This document shows, piece after piece, positions 42,182 to 51,662 of a stretch of DNA of 64,000 nt. The stretch covers positions 1 through 64,000 of the forward strand of contig NZ_JABEQE010000007.1 in NCBI RefSeq assembly GCF_014174375.1, in the 5' to 3' direction. The position numbers were made by a program, and so were the translations under genes. How positions within the stretch are numbered: the stretch's first letter is position 1; each line of letters opens with the position of its first letter. The notes under the pieces were generated by a model that worked only from the letters and a program-made list of their open reading frames with translations, did not search any database and was not told the origin of the DNA. The DNA is from Gluconacetobacter asukensis. GTDB lineage: Bacteria; Pseudomonadota; Alphaproteobacteria; Acetobacterales; Acetobacteraceae.

Positions 42182-42537
42182 AATCGTCCCATATCCGCTG
42201 AAGACGTAAAGATATACAAATAATTGTCTGCAATTTCTAGTAGATCTGAGAATGACTGCCATTGAAAATCATGCCGCTGAAACGACGGCCAGTGATGCAC
42301 TGGCCAACGCAATGTGGGACCACTTGAAGGATCCCGCCTGTGTCGTCTCTATCCGCCTTTCTTGGTCGAGAATGTAGAGTAGCCGGTCGGCTTTGCGACC
42401 ACGCTGTCGGTTCGTGCCACGCAATGGTCGCATTGAGACCGCCGATGCGATTCGACGTTGATACCATTGCAGGCTGTGCCCGGCTACATGCCCCATGCTG
42501 CTATGGCGCGGTGACGGCGGGTTCGGTATCGGGCTAG
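42182..42537. other. Intergenic region with possible truncated gene start
   Basis: About 355 bases between the PanE-like gene and the IS5 element. A short plus-strand frame from about 42253 reads MTAIENHAAETTASDALANA then MWDHLKDPACVVSIR, which is protein-like and could be the 5' end of a regulator divergent from the PanE-like gene, cut off by later rearrangement. Too short to identify. Confidence 0.3.
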
Positions 42538-43381
42538 GCCGTGAACTCATAAAAATTGTTGGTGTTTAGCGGCCCGCGTGATTCAAGGCTTCGGACTGAG
42601 GGAGCCTTGATGACGTGCCGCCGCTACGAACTCACCGACCGCGAATGGTCTATCCTGTCGCCGTTGCTGCCCAACAAGCCGCGTGGCGTTCCCCGCGTCG
42701 ATGATCGCCGCGTGCTGAACGGCATCCTTTGGCGCTTTCGGACAGGTTCGCCCTGGGTAGAAATCCCCGAACGCTATGGCCCGCCGACCACCTGCTACAA
42801 CCGTTTCGTCCGCTGGCGAAAAGCCGGGGTCTGGGATCAGCTTCTTGAAGCCGTTGCAGCGGCTTACGATGGTGACATCGTCATGATCGATTCGACCTGT
42901 GTTCGCGTTCACCAGCACGCGGCCACGGGAAAAAGGGGATGGAAACGATGGCCGCATGGGCCGTTCCCGCGGCGGCCTCACCAGCAAGATCCATGCGCTC
43001 GTCGACGCGGAAGGTCGTCCCGTCAGCCTCCGCCTGACAGGCGGTCAAGTCGCCGATTGCACCGAGGCCGATGCGCTGACCGACAATCTGGAAGAGGGAG
43101 ACATCCTGCTGGCCGACAAGGGATATGACAGCAATGCCATTCGCGCCAAGGCAGCGGCCCGAAAGGCTTGGGCCAACATCCCGCCAAAGGCCAATCGCAA
43201 GGAAAGCTCCACCTTCTCACGCTGGGTCTATCGCCAGAGGAACCTCGTGGAACGCTTCTTCAACAAGATCAAACAGTTCCGAGGTATCGCAACCCGATAC
43301 GACAAGCATCCCGAAAACTATCTCGCCGCTGTAAAGCTCGTTGCAGCGAGAAGCTGGTGTCGGTGTTTATGAGTCGACGCT
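42538..43381 (+). mobile_element. IS5-family element (IS427-like), flanked by CTAG
   Basis: An 844-base element whose ends share 12 of 16 bases (left gccgtgaactcataaa; right, reverse strand, agcgtcgactcataaa) including the inner actcataaa block. CTAG precedes the left end (42534-42537) and follows the right end (43382-43385), which looks like a target duplication. Two overlapping transposase frames lie inside. Confidence 0.75.
42610..43372 (+). CDS. IS427-like transposase in two frames (orfA/orfB)
   Basis: First frame 42610-43128: YELTDREWSILSPLLPNKPR, WRFRTGSPWVEIPERYGPPT, VMIDSTCVRVHQHAATGK (first catalytic Asp). Second frame 42899-43372: GRSRGGLTSKIHALVDAEGR, ILLADKGYDSNAIR (second Asp), RNLVERFFNKIKQFRGIATR (Glu). 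The switch is +1 at the A-run 42930-42934. Members of this IS group make their transposase by programmed frameshifting, so this may be normal; a one-base insertion is the alternative. Confidence 0.8.
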
Positions 43382-43386
43382 CTAGG

Positions 43387-44390
43387 TGTTTAGTCCCGGG
43401 TTTTAATGGTGCGGATTTTGTATGAATCGTGATGGTTCTTTTTCCCACTGCTGGCAAATAAATTCGTATGGGGTGAGCCCCCGCAGGGTCTTGAGTCTGC
43501 GAGCGAAATTGTAGGCGGCAACGAAGTTTGCGAGATGCTGGCGCAACTGGCCATGCGTTTCGTAGTAGAAGCGCTTGACGGTCGCGTCCTTGATCGTGCG
43601 GTTCATCCTCTCGACCTGACCATTCTCGTCCAGGGATGCTTCACCTTCGTCAAACGGTGCTCGATATCGTTTTCGTCACAGACCCGATCGAAGATGTGGT
43701 GGAAGGCATACGTGTCGCAGGCCCGATTGGTGAACTGGATGCCATTGTCGGTCAGTATCGTATGGATTTCATAGGGAACGGTCTCGATCAGGCGTCGAAG
43801 GAACTCCGCTGCGACCATTTTGCCCGCTTGCTGATGAAGCTCGACATAGGCGAACTTACTGGTCCGATCGATGGCGACAAATAGGCGCAGTTTGCCCTCT
43901 GCCGTCTGCACCTCGGCGATATCGATGTGAAAGTAGCCGATCGGGCAAGTTTTGAATTTCGACCGCCTGGGCTTGTCGCCTTCGGTATCGGGCAGACGGG
44001 AGATGCCGTGACGCTGAAGGCAGCGATGCAGTGAAGAGCGCGTCAGGTGTGGGATTGTCGCCTGTAGCGCGTAAAGGCAGTCGTCCAGGGGCAGCAAGGT
44101 ATGGCGGCGGAACGCCAAGACGATCGCTTCTTCCTCGATCGACAGAACCGTTGAAGAAGCTACCTTCGGGCCGGTGCGTCGATCCGACGGATCGCTCCGG
44201 CCCTTCCATTTGGCGACTGTCTTCGGGTTGATCCCGTAGCGCTTCGCCAGAGCCCTCAGGCTCTCTTGACTATGCTGTATCGCTCGACGGACTGCCGCTG
44301 TCGTCGTGGCGCTCCCGTGGTGAACCTGGCCCATAGTGCTTCCTTCCACTCTCGCGAAAAGATTGCACCAACAAAACCCGGGACTAAACA
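43387..44390 (-). mobile_element. IS481-family element
   Basis: About 1004 bases bounded by an inverted repeat TGTTTAGTCCCGGGTTTT, identical at both ends (43387-43404 and 44373-44390). It sits directly against the CTAG that follows the IS5 element; flanks are ctagg on the left and cctag on the right. The transposase is on the minus strand and broken by a frameshift. Confidence 0.88.
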
Positions 44391-44391
44391 C
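43403..44391 (-). pseudogene. IS481-family transposase, frameshifted
   Basis: The 5' frame (to 43603) has the HTH (SLRALAKRYGINPKTVAKWK) and the DDE core (GYFHIDIAEVQTAEGKLRLF; ILTDNGIQFTNRACD) and runs into HPWTRMVRSRG. The 3' frame (43606 to 43403) resumes with MNRTIKDATVKRFYYETHGQ and LKTLRGLTPYEFICQQWEKE. Full-length relatives read HPWTNGQVERMNRTIKDATV, so about one base is missing or added near 43622-43630, and the catalytic Glu region is split. Confidence 0.85.
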
Positions 44392-44984
44392 CTAGGCAAC
44401 CGACCATGAACTGACTAACGATCTTTCACCCTATGTGCTGTTCTGCCTGTCTGGGGAGAGGAAAATATGTCTTGTCGCTTTAATGCTCTGATAGATTGGA
44501 CAATGGTTCCGCGTATCATGGCTAAATAATATTTGATCCATCTGGACTTTTATTGCCGGGTGTGTGATTGCTCCGCTATGCCTATGAGCTGGATTTGCCG
44601 GGACTATGGGTATGTCGCGTGAAAGATTACTCTGACCTCGTGTTCTATTTTGAACGTGAGGATCGCATTAATGTCTAGCGCGTGCTGCACGTGCGCAACG
44701 ATATTCCGCTCTGGATGAGCGGCTCGAATGCAGAGGACGTGCAGGCCTATGAATGGCCGTTCCCTTCGGCCAGGGGGGGCTCCGCGCAGGTGAGCCGAGC
44801 ATTTGCTGTGAGTTGAGATGTTAAGAAACTGATATTGCTAAATTATATTGCCGCCTGCAGTGAATGTGGGAATCGGCGCTTGCGAGCCCCCGCAACCATA
44901 CCGAACACATAAAACCACACGAAACCAACAGGTTCGTGGGGTTTTTCTTGGGGTGCATGGTTGAACGGCTATACGCGCGGCCGA
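44391..44984. other. Decayed region between insertion sequences
   Basis: About 590 bases of low coding quality between the IS481 element and the truncated IS407 copy. One recognisable piece is the ParE-like remnant (separate entry). The rest, including an AT-rich stretch at about 44460-44540, shows no gene. Confidence 0.5.
44583..44716 (+). pseudogene. ParE/RelE-type toxin remnant
   Basis: The frame from 44583 reads YELDLPGLWVCRVKDYSDLV, FYFEREDRINV, a TAG stop (44676-44678), then RVLHVRNDIPLWM. The pattern (LPGLR...V..F...LVFY...RVLH..RDIP) is that of ParE/RelE plasmid-stabilisation toxins. The nonsense codon and missing 5' half show it is dead. No antitoxin gene was seen. Confidence 0.55.
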
Positions 44985-45410
44985 TACGGCGTTGTCAGGC
45001 GAATGGCTCGGCCGCGATGTTTGACCGGATCGGGGGATATCGCGGCTGGCCACTGATGATCGTCAGCGACAACGGCACCGAGATGACCTCGAACGCCATC
45101 CTGGCATAGGCAGGAAAAGCGGTTGGTGCTGTGGCACTATGTCGCCCTGGGCAAGCCGCAGCAGACCGGGTTCGTCGAGAGATTCAACGGCCGGTTCCGT
45201 GGCGGATGCCTCAACGAGTACGAGCACCTGTTCCGCAATCTCGGCCATGCCTGCTCGATCATCGACGCCTGGCGGGCCGACTACAACGCCATCAGGCCCC
45301 GCACCAGCCTCAATGGCATGACGCCCGAGGCTTTCGCTCAACACGCCAACAAGGCATACAGCAACCCACAGACCCTAACTCAGAACTGAGGGCACATAGG
45401 GGGAGGGTCA
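44985..45410 (+). mobile_element. Truncated IS407-like copy (3' part)
   Basis: This stretch matches the last third of the complete element at 15853-17052 (TLSGEWLGRD-like start, [40 protein letters not shown]). It includes the right terminal repeat ending gagggtca at 45410. The orfB frame is broken by a TAG in AILA* (about 45106-45109) and by small indels. Orientation is the same as in the complete copy. It lies right next to the exopolysaccharide locus. Confidence 0.85.
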
Positions 45411-45418
45411 CATTTTGC

Positions 45419-46036
45419 TCAGAAATATCGTTCGTAGATAGTGATGACATCGCCCGGCTGTAGAAGAGAGTCGCGCTTCAGTTGACCTTCCACAGTCTGG
45501 CTATCGCCGTTATTCCGTACCGCCCCAGCATAGCCGGTAATGGCGCGATAGGTATAGCCGCCTGCCAAAGCCACGGCGCTGAGCGTTGTCATGCCTGGTA
45601 TATAAGGGTATTGGCCTGGATGGCTCACTTCGCCCAGCACAAAAATCGGTCGATATTGCGTAACTTCTACTGATATACTAGGGTGATTGAGGATTCCCTT
45701 GCTGGCCAACCGACCGGCAATGTCGGTCTCCAACTGGTTTGTGGTCAATCCCATGGCTGGAATCGTGCCGATCAGCGGAAATGCAATCTGTCCGTTATCG
45801 CCCACAGTAAATGTGTTGCTGAGCTGTAGCTCGTTATAGGTCAGGACCCGCAATTGATCCCCCGCCCCCAGGCGGTAGGCTGTGTTGGTCGGAGGCGGCA
45901 GGGGCGGCAGGTTGCTTCCGGGCGCGCAGCCGGCCAGAAGGGCGAGCAGCGTCGCCAACGTGCAGGCGCCCAATGGATGGACCCGCCGAGAAAACATGCG
46001 GCAAGCATAGGGCAGGTGGGCTGTTGCGGCGGTCAT
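45419..46036 (-). CDS. Polysaccharide export lipoprotein (Wza/GumB family)
   Basis: A 205-residue outer-membrane auxiliary protein. Lipobox LLAGC (LATLLALLAGCAPG), then the polysaccharide-export domain (YRLGAGDQLRVLTYNELQLS, TFTVGDNGQIAFPLIGTIPA) and a SLBB-like repeat (FVLGEVSHPGQYPYIPGMTT). Short form, like GumB of xanthan and its acetan counterpart. Last gene of the minus-strand operon that begins with the priming transferase at 53148. It forms the exit pore with the co-polymerase. Confidence 0.9.
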   Translation of the reverse strand: MTAATAHLPYACRMFSRRVHPLGACTLATLLALLAGCAPGSNLPPLPPPTNTAYRLGAGDQLRVLTYNELQLSNTFTVGDNGQIAFPLIGTIPAMGLTTNQLETDIAGRLASKGILNHPSISVEVTQYRPIFVLGEVSHPGQYPYIPGMTTLSAVALAGGYTYRAITGYAGAVRNNGDSQTVEGQLKRDSLLQPGDVITIYERYF

Positions 46037-46065
46037 GGTCTTTCTCCGTTGGCGGATATCTGGAG

Positions 46066-47397
46066 TTATTCGGCAAAGCTGACGCCCAGCGCGACGTAAT
46101 TGCTGGCAAAGGTCGATTTGCGTCCGGCATACAGCGTGTCCATCGGCAGGCCGCCATGAGAGTAGTTGTTGACATGGTTGAAGGACAGGTCGGCCGTGAC
46201 GTAGCGGTTGATCACCCAGTTGGCCGAAACGCCGAACTTGAACAGGGTCTGCGTGCGTGAGCGGGTGCCCGGTACCGTGCGGCCGGTCTGGCTCATGCCG
46301 CCTTCGGCGAAGCCGCGCAGAAAGACGTTCCGGCGCAGTTCGTGGTCGAGCTGGATGCGTCCATCCGTCACCGTCTGGTTGCGCGCAAATGGCGATGCGG
46401 GATCGAGGATGCGGCGATAGAAAAAGATGCTGACCGTATCCGCGCGCGACGGCGACCAGATCGTGTCGATCTCGAAGGTCGGAGTGGTGACGGACGGTGC
46501 CGCGCTGCGGGTGAAATGGCGCGTTTCGCCGCCCGCCAGCAGGCGGTAGCGGATGACCGAATTTGTATCCAGGTCCAGACCGGCGAAGGCTGCGCCATCG
46601 ACATAATCGTTGGGTGTTTCGCCTTGTGTGGCCAGATATTGCGCGGCCGATCCGCGCAGGATCATCACGGCGGAATTGCCGGTCGACAGCTCGAAACGCG
46701 AGGTCAGGGAGCCGGTTTCGAGGTGATGGCTCAGGCTGCCATAGTCGGTGTCGATTCCGCCGCCGGTCGCCCGGCCGAAGGAATAATTCTCGTAGATTGC
46801 GGATGGAATCACGCTGAACCGGCCGAACAGCTTGGTATAGGTCAGGCGCACATCGTCGGCGGAATAGGGCACGGGGCGCGAAACGCCGAAATTGCCCAGA
46901 TCCATCGAGGACAGATGCTGCTGGTAATGGGTATATCCCAGCGCCAGCGTGTCCTGCCCCAGCGACAGCGAGCCGCCCGCGCCGATGGTCCAGTTGGTAT
47001 AGTCCGCAATGGGGATCTGGGAGAAGCGCCGGTCGCTGACCGAGGCAAGTAGGCCGAATGCATGGCGTGTCCAGTCCGAATTGACCTTCAGTCCGCCATC
47101 CATGACGAATTGCGGGCTCTGCGTATGGGGCGTCGCCAATGTATTGGTGTTGTAGCCGGCGCTGAGGGCGGCCGAGGGGCGCACGAGGAAGTCGCCCACA
47201 TGGATGCCGGCCGGCTGATGGCTCATCAACTGGTGCATGACGACGGAATCAGCCTGTTCGGGCGATGCGTATCCCGGCAGGTCGGATGGAAAATATTGTG
47301 CAATCAACTGGGCCTGTGCCGGATGGCTCCATGATGCGACGGCCAGAGGGACCAAAGGGCTCAGGCGCCGGATGATCTCGGCGAGGCGGGAGGGCAT
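46066..47397 (-). CDS. Outer-membrane beta-barrel protein of EPS locus
   Basis: A 443-residue protein with an export signal (SPLVPLAVASWSHPAQAQ) and many alternating beta-strands (FGLLASVSDRRFSQIPIADY, LALGYTHYQQHLSSMDLGNF), ending FASNYVALGVSFAE. It resembles the BBP2-type barrels found in acetan-like loci of acetic acid bacteria. Its role may be a polysaccharide porin or outer-membrane assembly factor; unproven. Its ATG overlaps the GT4 stop by one base. Confidence 0.75.
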   Translation of the reverse strand: MPSRLAEIIRRLSPLVPLAVASWSHPAQAQLIAQYFPSDLPGYASPEQADSVVMHQLMSHQPAGIHVGDFLVRPSAALSAGYNTNTLATPHTQSPQFVMDGGLKVNSDWTRHAFGLLASVSDRRFSQIPIADYTNWTIGAGGSLSLGQDTLALGYTHYQQHLSSMDLGNFGVSRPVPYSADDVRLTYTKLFGRFSVIPSAIYENYSFGRATGGGIDTDYGSLSHHLETGSLTSRFELSTGNSAVMILRGSAAQYLATQGETPNDYVDGAAFAGLDLDTNSVIRYRLLAGGETRHFTRSAAPSVTTPTFEIDTIWSPSRADTVSIFFYRRILDPASPFARNQTVTDGRIQLDHELRRNVFLRGFAEGGMSQTGRTVPGTRSRTQTLFKFGVSANWVINRYVTADLSFNHVNNYSHGGLPMDTLYAGRKSTFASNYVALGVSFAE

Positions 47398-48599
47398 CAG
47401 GATGGATTGCCCTCCCGCACGGCATCGAGCGGAACGTGCGCGGGTGAACGGCCCGATGCCGGGTAAATGGCCCCGTATAGTTCTGTATAGCGTCGCGCGA
47501 CATCGTTCCAGTCATATCGGGAAGATTCTGCGATGGCGTGGCTGCGCAGCGCGCGCAGTGCGGCATCGCCGCTGTCGTGCAACGCCAGAATGTCGTGTGC
47601 GATAGCATCCAGATCTGCGGCTGGTCGTACGATACCGATGCGCGTCTGGTCGGCCAAGCGGCGGAACGGCACGATGTCGCTCAGGACAGGAATCAGCCCG
47701 GCGGACTGGGCTTCGACCGCCGCCAGGCCAAAGCCTTCATGCTGCGACAGGCATGCGTAATAGCTGCTCTGGCCGAACAGGATTTTCAGTTCCTCATCCG
47801 ACGGAGCGATGACGAAGCGCACCGCGTCCGTTACCCCGGCGGCGCGGGCGGCGGTGGCCAGATCGGCCTCGGACTGGTCGGCCGGGCGGCCGGCGACGAT
47901 CAGGCGCCAGTCGTCGCCGGATGTGCGCAGGCGGGCGAGCAGGGGGAACAGAAGGTCGATCTGCTTGTGGCGGGCGAACCGGCCGAAGCTGATGAGGGTA
48001 CGCGTGGGGTCGGCGGCCGACGCGGCATGGAATTTCTGCTGGTTGATCCCGTTTTCGATTGTCAGAAGGCGGCGGCCCGCGATCGGTGCGAACATCTGGG
48101 CGTCACTGTAGCTGCAGGCCACGATCCGTTCGTACGCACGGATCGACAGGCGTGTCAGTGTCTGGAACCAGACTGCCTTGATCGCGCCCAGGGCCCGCGT
48201 GTGGAAGAAGCCTCCGTGCGTGGACGCCACGAGCGTACGGCGATGCAGCCAGCGTGTCGCGGCAAGGAAATCGAAGAAGAAATCGATGGCGTGGACGTGG
48301 ACGATCGTGGCATCGCCCAGGTGCCGCAGGACGTTCGGCGCGAGGGGATAGCGCGACGATCCCCGCCAGGCGATCCGCCGGACCGGTACGCCCTGGACGA
48401 TGTCGCTTGCCGGCAGGCGGTCGGTCTCGCCGAAGAGGCGGTCCAGCGTCAGCACGCGGGCGTCCAGTCCCAGCAGGTCGCGCTGGATTCTTGCAAGGCT
48501 CAGAACCGAATCTTCCAGCCCCCCGACCGAGGGGCTGAACTGACGGACGACATGCAGGATTTTCAAGTTTATCCCCTCACGAATCGTAAGGAAGGGCAA
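47397..48599 (-). CDS. aceC: GT4 glycosyltransferase, GumH/AceC-type (alpha-mannosyltransferase)
   Basis: A 400-residue GT-B enzyme. N-terminal LKILHVVRQFSPSVGGLEDS is the GumH/AceC start; the EX7E-type region reads CLSQHEGFGLAAVEAQSAGL. GumH/AceC adds mannose from GDP-mannose to the cellobiosyl lipid carrier. The identity is based on the N-terminal signature and neighbours. It overlaps the co-polymerase gene by about 20 bases. A later start is possible near the TTG before LKILHVV. Confidence 0.78.
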   Translation of the reverse strand: MPFLTIREGINLKILHVVRQFSPSVGGLEDSVLSLARIQRDLLGLDARVLTLDRLFGETDRLPASDIVQGVPVRRIAWRGSSRYPLAPNVLRHLGDATIVHVHAIDFFFDFLAATRWLHRRTLVASTHGGFFHTRALGAIKAVWFQTLTRLSIRAYERIVACSYSDAQMFAPIAGRRLLTIENGINQQKFHAASAADPTRTLISFGRFARHKQIDLLFPLLARLRTSGDDWRLIVAGRPADQSEADLATAARAAGVTDAVRFVIAPSDEELKILFGQSSYYACLSQHEGFGLAAVEAQSAGLIPVLSDIVPFRRLADQTRIGIVRPAADLDAIAHDILALHDSGDAALRALRSHAIAESSRYDWNDVARRYTELYGAIYPASGRSPAHVPLDAVREGNPS

Positions 48600-50775
48600 T
48601 GGGGCGATGCCGCAGGTACTGCGACGAACCGGGGAAGGCGGCGGCCGAATCCTCGGCCATCGATACGACGACCCCCGCGACCTGCGCCCCGTATGAGCGC
48701 AGCTGTTCGAGCGACGACAGGATGGCAGTGCGTGACGTTTGCAGCCACCGGCAGACGAATACGGTCTGATCGGCGACCGCGCCGTAAACCAGCCCGTCAG
48801 GCATGATCTGCAACGCGGGGCTGTCGATGATGATCAGGTTGTACGACCGCCCGATATCCTTCAGCAGGCTGCGCAGACGGGCGATTTCGGCCGTGTCGAA
48901 CGAAAACATGCCTGGCGCGCCAGCCGGGATGAAATCGACGCCGCTTTCGGTGTCATGCTGCACGACGTCGGCGACCGAGGCCGTGCCGGACAGAAGTTCG
49001 CTCAGACCCCGCTGGACCGGAGCGATATCGCGCCGCTGGCGGCTCTCTCGATGGTCGCCATCGATGACCAGGGCTGGCTGGCCGCCGGCCCGCGCCAGTG
49101 TTGCCAGCCAGTAGGCCAGGGAACTCTTGCCTTCGGCCGCCGAGGCCGAGGTAATCGCCACCACCCGGCCCCGTTCGGTCATCGGTGCGGATAATGACAA
49201 TTGCGCCAGCAGGCTGCGCACGGCCTCGCTGGCTGGCGAGAAGGGCGCATCGACGACATGGCGACGGATCATGCGCCCGTCGTGCCGGGGTACGCGGGGA
49301 ATGGCGGTCAGCAGCGGCATGCCGATCATGGCCCTCAACTGCTCGATTTCGCCGAAGCCCGGTGACAGCAGGTCGCGCAGGAATACGGCACCGCCCGCCG
49401 CCGCCAGGGACAGGATGACCACGCCCATCAGCAGTTTCTTGCGGTTGGGAAAAGTTGGGGCGTCTGGGGCCGTGGCGTGCGAGACGAACGCCACCGGGGG
49501 CTGCAGCAGTTCGACACGATCGACCATTTCCTTCGAGCGGCCCAGGAAGGCCTCGTAGACTTCGCGGGCGCTCTGTGCCTCCTGCACCAGCATGCGGTAT
49601 TCCGCCTGAGGAGAACTCTGGGTGCCGGCCTGTTCGCGCAGCGTGTCCAGATTGCGGGTCAGGCGCGTGACCTCGGCGCGGGTCGAGGCGACCTCGGCGT
49701 CGATCGAGGCGAGGGCGGCACTGGTTTCCCGCGCCATGCTGACCCGGGCCGCCGCGATCTGCCGGTCCAGCCCGGCCAGTTCGGGATGGTGCGGGCCCAT
49801 CGTGCTGGCCTTCTGCATCCGTGTGCTTTCCAGTTGCGTCAGCGTGTTCGCTGCCGCCACCAGGATCGGTTGCTGGGCCAGGGTGATCAGCGCGCGGCTT
49901 TCGCCCTCGGCGTTGGCATGGGACAGGGCGTCGGCCCGCGCCTGGGCGGCGGCCAGGCGGTTCTGGGCCTGGGTCAGGCTGATCGCGGTTTCTGATATCT
50001 GCCGGTCGATCAATGGGCCGTTTCCGGCATCGTCGCCGGTATTGGTCAGATGATGTGCGGTATTGAACATGTTGGCTTTGGTGGCGGCTTCCAGCCAGCG
50101 TTCGCGCAACTGGGCCGTCCTGTTGTCGACCCAGGCGGCGGTGCGGTTCAGGTTGCCGCGCCGGGTGTCCAGCGCGATCTGTTGGTATTCGGTGACGAAG
50201 CTGTTGGCCAGGTCGGCCGCGCGCTGTCCGTCAGCGGCGTTCACGCTGATGCTGATGATGCGTGAACGCACACCCGGGGCGACGATGACAGCCGCCTGCA
50301 ACCGGTCGATCTGTGCCTGGAATACTGAATCGGGATGGGCCGGGCCCGCCTTTGCGCAGAGCAGGTGGGTGTGGACGCACAGCGCGCCGCGCAGGCTGAA
50401 GGTCTGTGGTACGGGGGGCGGAGGCAGGGAGCGCAATACCGCGGCAGCCACGTCGCGCGACTGCAGGAGCCCGGCCTGGGTGGCCAGTTCGTCATCCTGA
50501 AGCCGGTCCGTCGGCTGGGCGTTCGGAAGGGCGGTCTGGTCCATGCTCGCGGGAGAGACCACGACAGTCGCCGTGGCCATGAAAGTGCGCTTCAACGAGA
50601 GTGTCACGCCGCATCCCACGAGGAACGTACCGGCACCGACGGCCAGGAACAGGGTGCGATAGCGGCGGACAAGACGAATGCCGTGCAGGAGGATGGCCCG
50701 ACCGTCGCGCGCGGGAGGGGCCATGGCCAGATGGTCGGCCGTGCTGAAGTCGTTCATGCCGGACGGCGATCCCAT
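48577..50775 (-). CDS. EPS co-polymerase with BY-kinase domain (GumC/Wzc-like)
   Basis: A 732-residue inner-membrane protein. Wzz domain near the N-terminus with TM1 (TLFLAVGAGTFLVGCGVTLS), a long periplasmic coiled coil, TM2 (LLMGVVILSLAAAGGAVF) and a C-terminal P-loop domain (ITSASAAEGKSSLAYWLATL; VIDGDHRES as Walker A'; NLIIIDSP). The C-terminus has only a few tyrosines (SQYLRHRPIALPYDS), fewer than typical Wzc clusters. An in-frame extension to 51312 overlaps the WecG gene and is not believed; the ATG at 50775 is preferred. Controls chain length and export together with the lipoprotein. Confidence 0.85.
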   Translation of the reverse strand: MGSPSGMNDFSTADHLAMAPPARDGRAILLHGIRLVRRYRTLFLAVGAGTFLVGCGVTLSLKRTFMATATVVVSPASMDQTALPNAQPTDRLQDDELATQAGLLQSRDVAAAVLRSLPPPPVPQTFSLRGALCVHTHLLCAKAGPAHPDSVFQAQIDRLQAAVIVAPGVRSRIISISVNAADGQRAADLANSFVTEYQQIALDTRRGNLNRTAAWVDNRTAQLRERWLEAATKANMFNTAHHLTNTGDDAGNGPLIDRQISETAISLTQAQNRLAAAQARADALSHANAEGESRALITLAQQPILVAAANTLTQLESTRMQKASTMGPHHPELAGLDRQIAAARVSMARETSAALASIDAEVASTRAEVTRLTRNLDTLREQAGTQSSPQAEYRMLVQEAQSAREVYEAFLGRSKEMVDRVELLQPPVAFVSHATAPDAPTFPNRKKLLMGVVILSLAAAGGAVFLRDLLSPGFGEIEQLRAMIGMPLLTAIPRVPRHDGRMIRRHVVDAPFSPASEAVRSLLAQLSLSAPMTERGRVVAITSASAAEGKSSLAYWLATLARAGGQPALVIDGDHRESRQRRDIAPVQRGLSELLSGTASVADVVQHDTESGVDFIPAGAPGMFSFDTAEIARLRSLLKDIGRSYNLIIIDSPALQIMPDGLVYGAVADQTVFVCRWLQTSRTAILSSLEQLRSYGAQVAGVVVSMAEDSAAAFPGSSQYLRHRPIALPYDS

Positions 50776-50816
50776 CGAGGTCCAGAGATCGGTGCGATTG
50801 GTCAAGATTCGGTCGG

Positions 50817-51662
50817 TCAAGATGTGGACCTCCGTTCCAGTTGAAGGCGCCAACGCAGGACATGGTAGCCGAAGATGGGCAACCCGATAAGATAACGACG
50901 CCACAACCGTTTCGGTTCGCGGGACAGGCGTACCAGCCATTCCAATCCCATGTTGGCGACCCAGCGCGGTGGCCGCCGGACGCGCCCGGCGGCGTGGTCG
51001 ACCAGGGCGCCGGCCGTGATGGCGACGGTAGGCGGTAGGCGGTCCCAGTTGTCGTGCAGCCAGCGTTCCTGGCGTGGCATGCCCATGTTGACCAGCATCA
51101 GGTTCGGGCCGGCCGCAGTGATCTGCCTGATGATATCCTCGGAATCCGTCGACCCAGCGGTGGCGTCGAAGAAGCCGTTGCGGATGCCAGCGGTTCGTAC
51201 GCCGTAGCGGGCCTCGAAAGCCCGGGCGGCTTCTTCGGCCACCGACTGTTCCCCGCCCAGCCAGAAGATGCTGGCGTCGGCCCCCAGTTCCTGCAGGACG
51301 TGGCCGATCCACTCGGGCGGCGTGGTACGGTGCGGGCGCCGGCCGATCAGGAACAGCGCTGCTAGCTGCACGCCCGCCCCGTCGCAGAAGGCAATGTCGG
51401 CACGGTCGAACAGGTCGCGCAGCCAGGGCGCACGCTGCGCCAGGACCACGCAGTGAGCATTGGCGTTCACGACCAGCATTCGCGCGCGGCGACAGGCGGC
51501 CTGTGCCACATGCATGGCAAGTTCATGGCGTGGAATATCCATCAGGCGCAGACCCATGACGTGCAGCTTGTCATACGGTGTCAGGCAGGCGTGCATGGAT
51601 GGCGGCGATCCGGCGTGGAGGATTGGCCCCTCGTGCCGTGCGGACAGGATGTCAGAAGGCAT
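50817..51662 (-). CDS. WecG/TagA/CpsF-family glycosyltransferase (GumM-like)
   Basis: A 281-residue GT26-type enzyme. Motifs ARMLVVNANAHCVVLAQRAP, IAFCDGAGVQLAALFLIGRR, and LVNMGMPRQERWLHDNWDRL are diagnostic. In xanthan the GumM homologue adds the second glucose on the lipid-linked first glucose. Its start overlaps the 3' end of the priming transferase by 11 bases. Confidence 0.85.
   Translation of the reverse strand: MPSDILSARHEGPILHAGSPPSMHACLTPYDKLHVMGLRLMDIPRHELAMHVAQAACRRARMLVVNANAHCVVLAQRAPWLRDLFDRADIAFCDGAGVQLAALFLIGRRPHRTTPPEWIGHVLQELGADASIFWLGGEQSVAEEAARAFEARYGVRTAGIRNGFFDATAGSTDSEDIIRQITAAGPNLMLVNMGMPRQERWLHDNWDRLPPTVAITAGALVDHAAGRVRRPPRWVANMGLEWLVRLSREPKRLWRRYLIGLPIFGYHVLRWRLQLERRSTS

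Noticed and set aside
48577-51312. 911-residue version of the co-polymerase
   Set aside because: The first ~180 residues overlap the WecG-type gene in another frame and look like shadow sequence; the ATG at 50775 gives a normal-length protein.
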